Below, piece after piece: positions 63,194 to 64,000 of a stretch of 64,000 nucleotides of DNA. The notes under the pieces were generated by a model. The model was not told the DNA's origin. It saw only the letters and a list, made by a program, of their open reading frames with translations, and made no database searches. Numbering within the stretch: position 1 is the stretch's first letter; each line of letters opens with the position of its first letter. Origin of the DNA: Diploptera punctata (lineage: Eukaryota > Arthropoda > Insecta > Blattodea > Blaberidae); NCBI GenBank assembly GCA_030220185.1, contig JASPKZ010007535.1:406001-470000 (forward strand), read 5' to 3'. The translations under genes were made by a program, and so were the position numbers.

Positions 63194-64000
63194 ATGGCTT
63201 CAACACGAAGAAAATGTGTGAATAATCCTGATGTGTTTTGTTTCATCTGTGGGGAGTACACATTCACTCAACAAAGAAAACCTATAACTGACTTTGTAAG
63301 AAGAGCTTATTTGGCCTATTTCAAAGTACAACTGGGAGATCAAGATAAGCCTTGGGCACCTCACATTGTATGTAAAACGTGCACAGAGCATCTACGACAA
63401 TGGACAAATGGGAAACGGAAATGCTTGAAATTTGGGGAACCAATGATCTGGCGAGAAACAAATTAACCATAGTGATGACTGCTATTTTTGTTCAGTCAAT
63501 GTAAAGGGCATCAATAGCAAAAACTGGAATAGATGGGTATATCCCAATCTACGCTCCGCAAGACGCCCTGTTCCACATTCAGAGGAGATACCTGTTCCAA
63601 TTTTTACCAGTCTTCCAGAGTCACCAGAAGAAGAGGATGATTCAACTGAAAGCTATTCTGAGGGAAATGACAGCGATTTCCCAGGACCTTCATCAGTTTC
63701 ATCCGGTTTTAGTCAAGCGGAACTGAACGACCTCATAAGGGATCTAAGTCTTCCAAAGAAGTCATCTGAGTTGTTAGCTTCCAGGCTGGCAGAGAAACAA
63801 TGTCTGTTACCGGGAACAAAGGTCACAGTCTATCGCAAAAGAGAAACAGACTTCCTGCCATTCTTCACAGTAGAAAATCAATTTGTTTTTTGTATGAATG
63901 TTGAAGGACTGTTAATGAAGCTGGGTGTAAGAAAATACACACCAAGTGAATGGCGGTTATTTATAGATAGCTCCAAACGCAGCCTAAAATGTGTTCTTTT
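63194..64000 (+). CDS. Cys-rich zinc-finger-like ORF of a multicopy arthropod family, one frameshift, runs off the window
   Basis: Starts at ATG 63194 (context gacATGG). Residues 1-90 carry two CxxC pairs, C16-C19 (FCFICGEYT) and C60-C63 (VCKTCTEHL), with conserved-looking aromatic blocks between (AYLAYFKVQLGDQDKPWAPH). A stop at 63464 follows, but one base shifted the frame stays fully open for another 178 codons to the window end. That part starts SDDCYFCSVNVKGINSKNW with a third CxxC, then an acidic Ser-rich linker, ELNDLIRDLSLPKKSSELL and YTPSEWRLFIDSSKRSLK. So a single-base indel at about 63459-63463, real or from assembly, breaks an otherwise intact gene. I recall this N-terminus from uncharacterised multicopy arthropod proteins, probably transposon-associated. 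Function unknown. Its C-terminal partner may be repeat H (41548, 61254). Confidence 0.75.

Overview
The window looks like intergenic, repeat-saturated DNA from a large arthropod genome. An insect of the cockroach/termite group (Blattodea) is my best guess, with Periplaneta americana-like elements. That rests on remembered resemblance of the reverse-transcriptase (RT) C-termini (for example RNCLLTDDLEGMVNG read on the minus strand near 31.55 kb) and was not tested by any search. I see no ordinary intact host gene, no rRNA, no CRISPR and nothing prokaryotic. Almost all readable coding sequence is decayed transposable-element sequence. The one candidate gene that is nearly open is a Cys-rich ORF entering the right edge (63194 onward, one frameshift).

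Layout. 0-4.4 kb: SINEs, RT remnants, an AT-rich perfect palindrome, a (TA)n-flanked tRNA-like unit and a 512-bp Tc1/mariner-like deletion derivative. 4.58-15.28 kb: a complete 10.7-kb LTR retrotransposon with two 693-bp LTRs that read as identical. It has a 5-bp target duplication, PBS and polypurine tract on the minus strand, and no gag-pol reading frame, so it is a large non-autonomous (LARD-like) element. It sits inside a tRNA-derived SINE whose uninterrupted paralogue lies at 52.78-53.16 kb. 15.6-31.9 kb: RT fragments of several non-LTR families (the best is a 450-codon RT with one nonsense codon before its C-terminal domain), tRNA-half hairpins, and a hAT element nested in a mariner pseudogene. 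31.9-37.9 kb: a 1.8-kb pogo-like transposon lacking its catalytic core, and two Helitron-like elements in opposite orientation. 38-56 kb: further RT remnants and many SINEs. 56-64 kb: a large palindrome split by a SINE, more RT fragments and the Cys-rich ORF.

Terms used below. SINE-A to SINE-F are tRNA-headed short elements recognised by being repeated within the window. LINE-I to LINE-V are RT families grouped by mutual similarity here; their clades are not determined. SINE-A heads occur with three different 3' tails, which suggests modular exchange. Several insertions have clear target-site duplications (TSDs), giving a partial order of events. The long trinucleotide (AAT/ATT)n and dinucleotide (TA)n arrays are listed individually only where long or structurally relevant.
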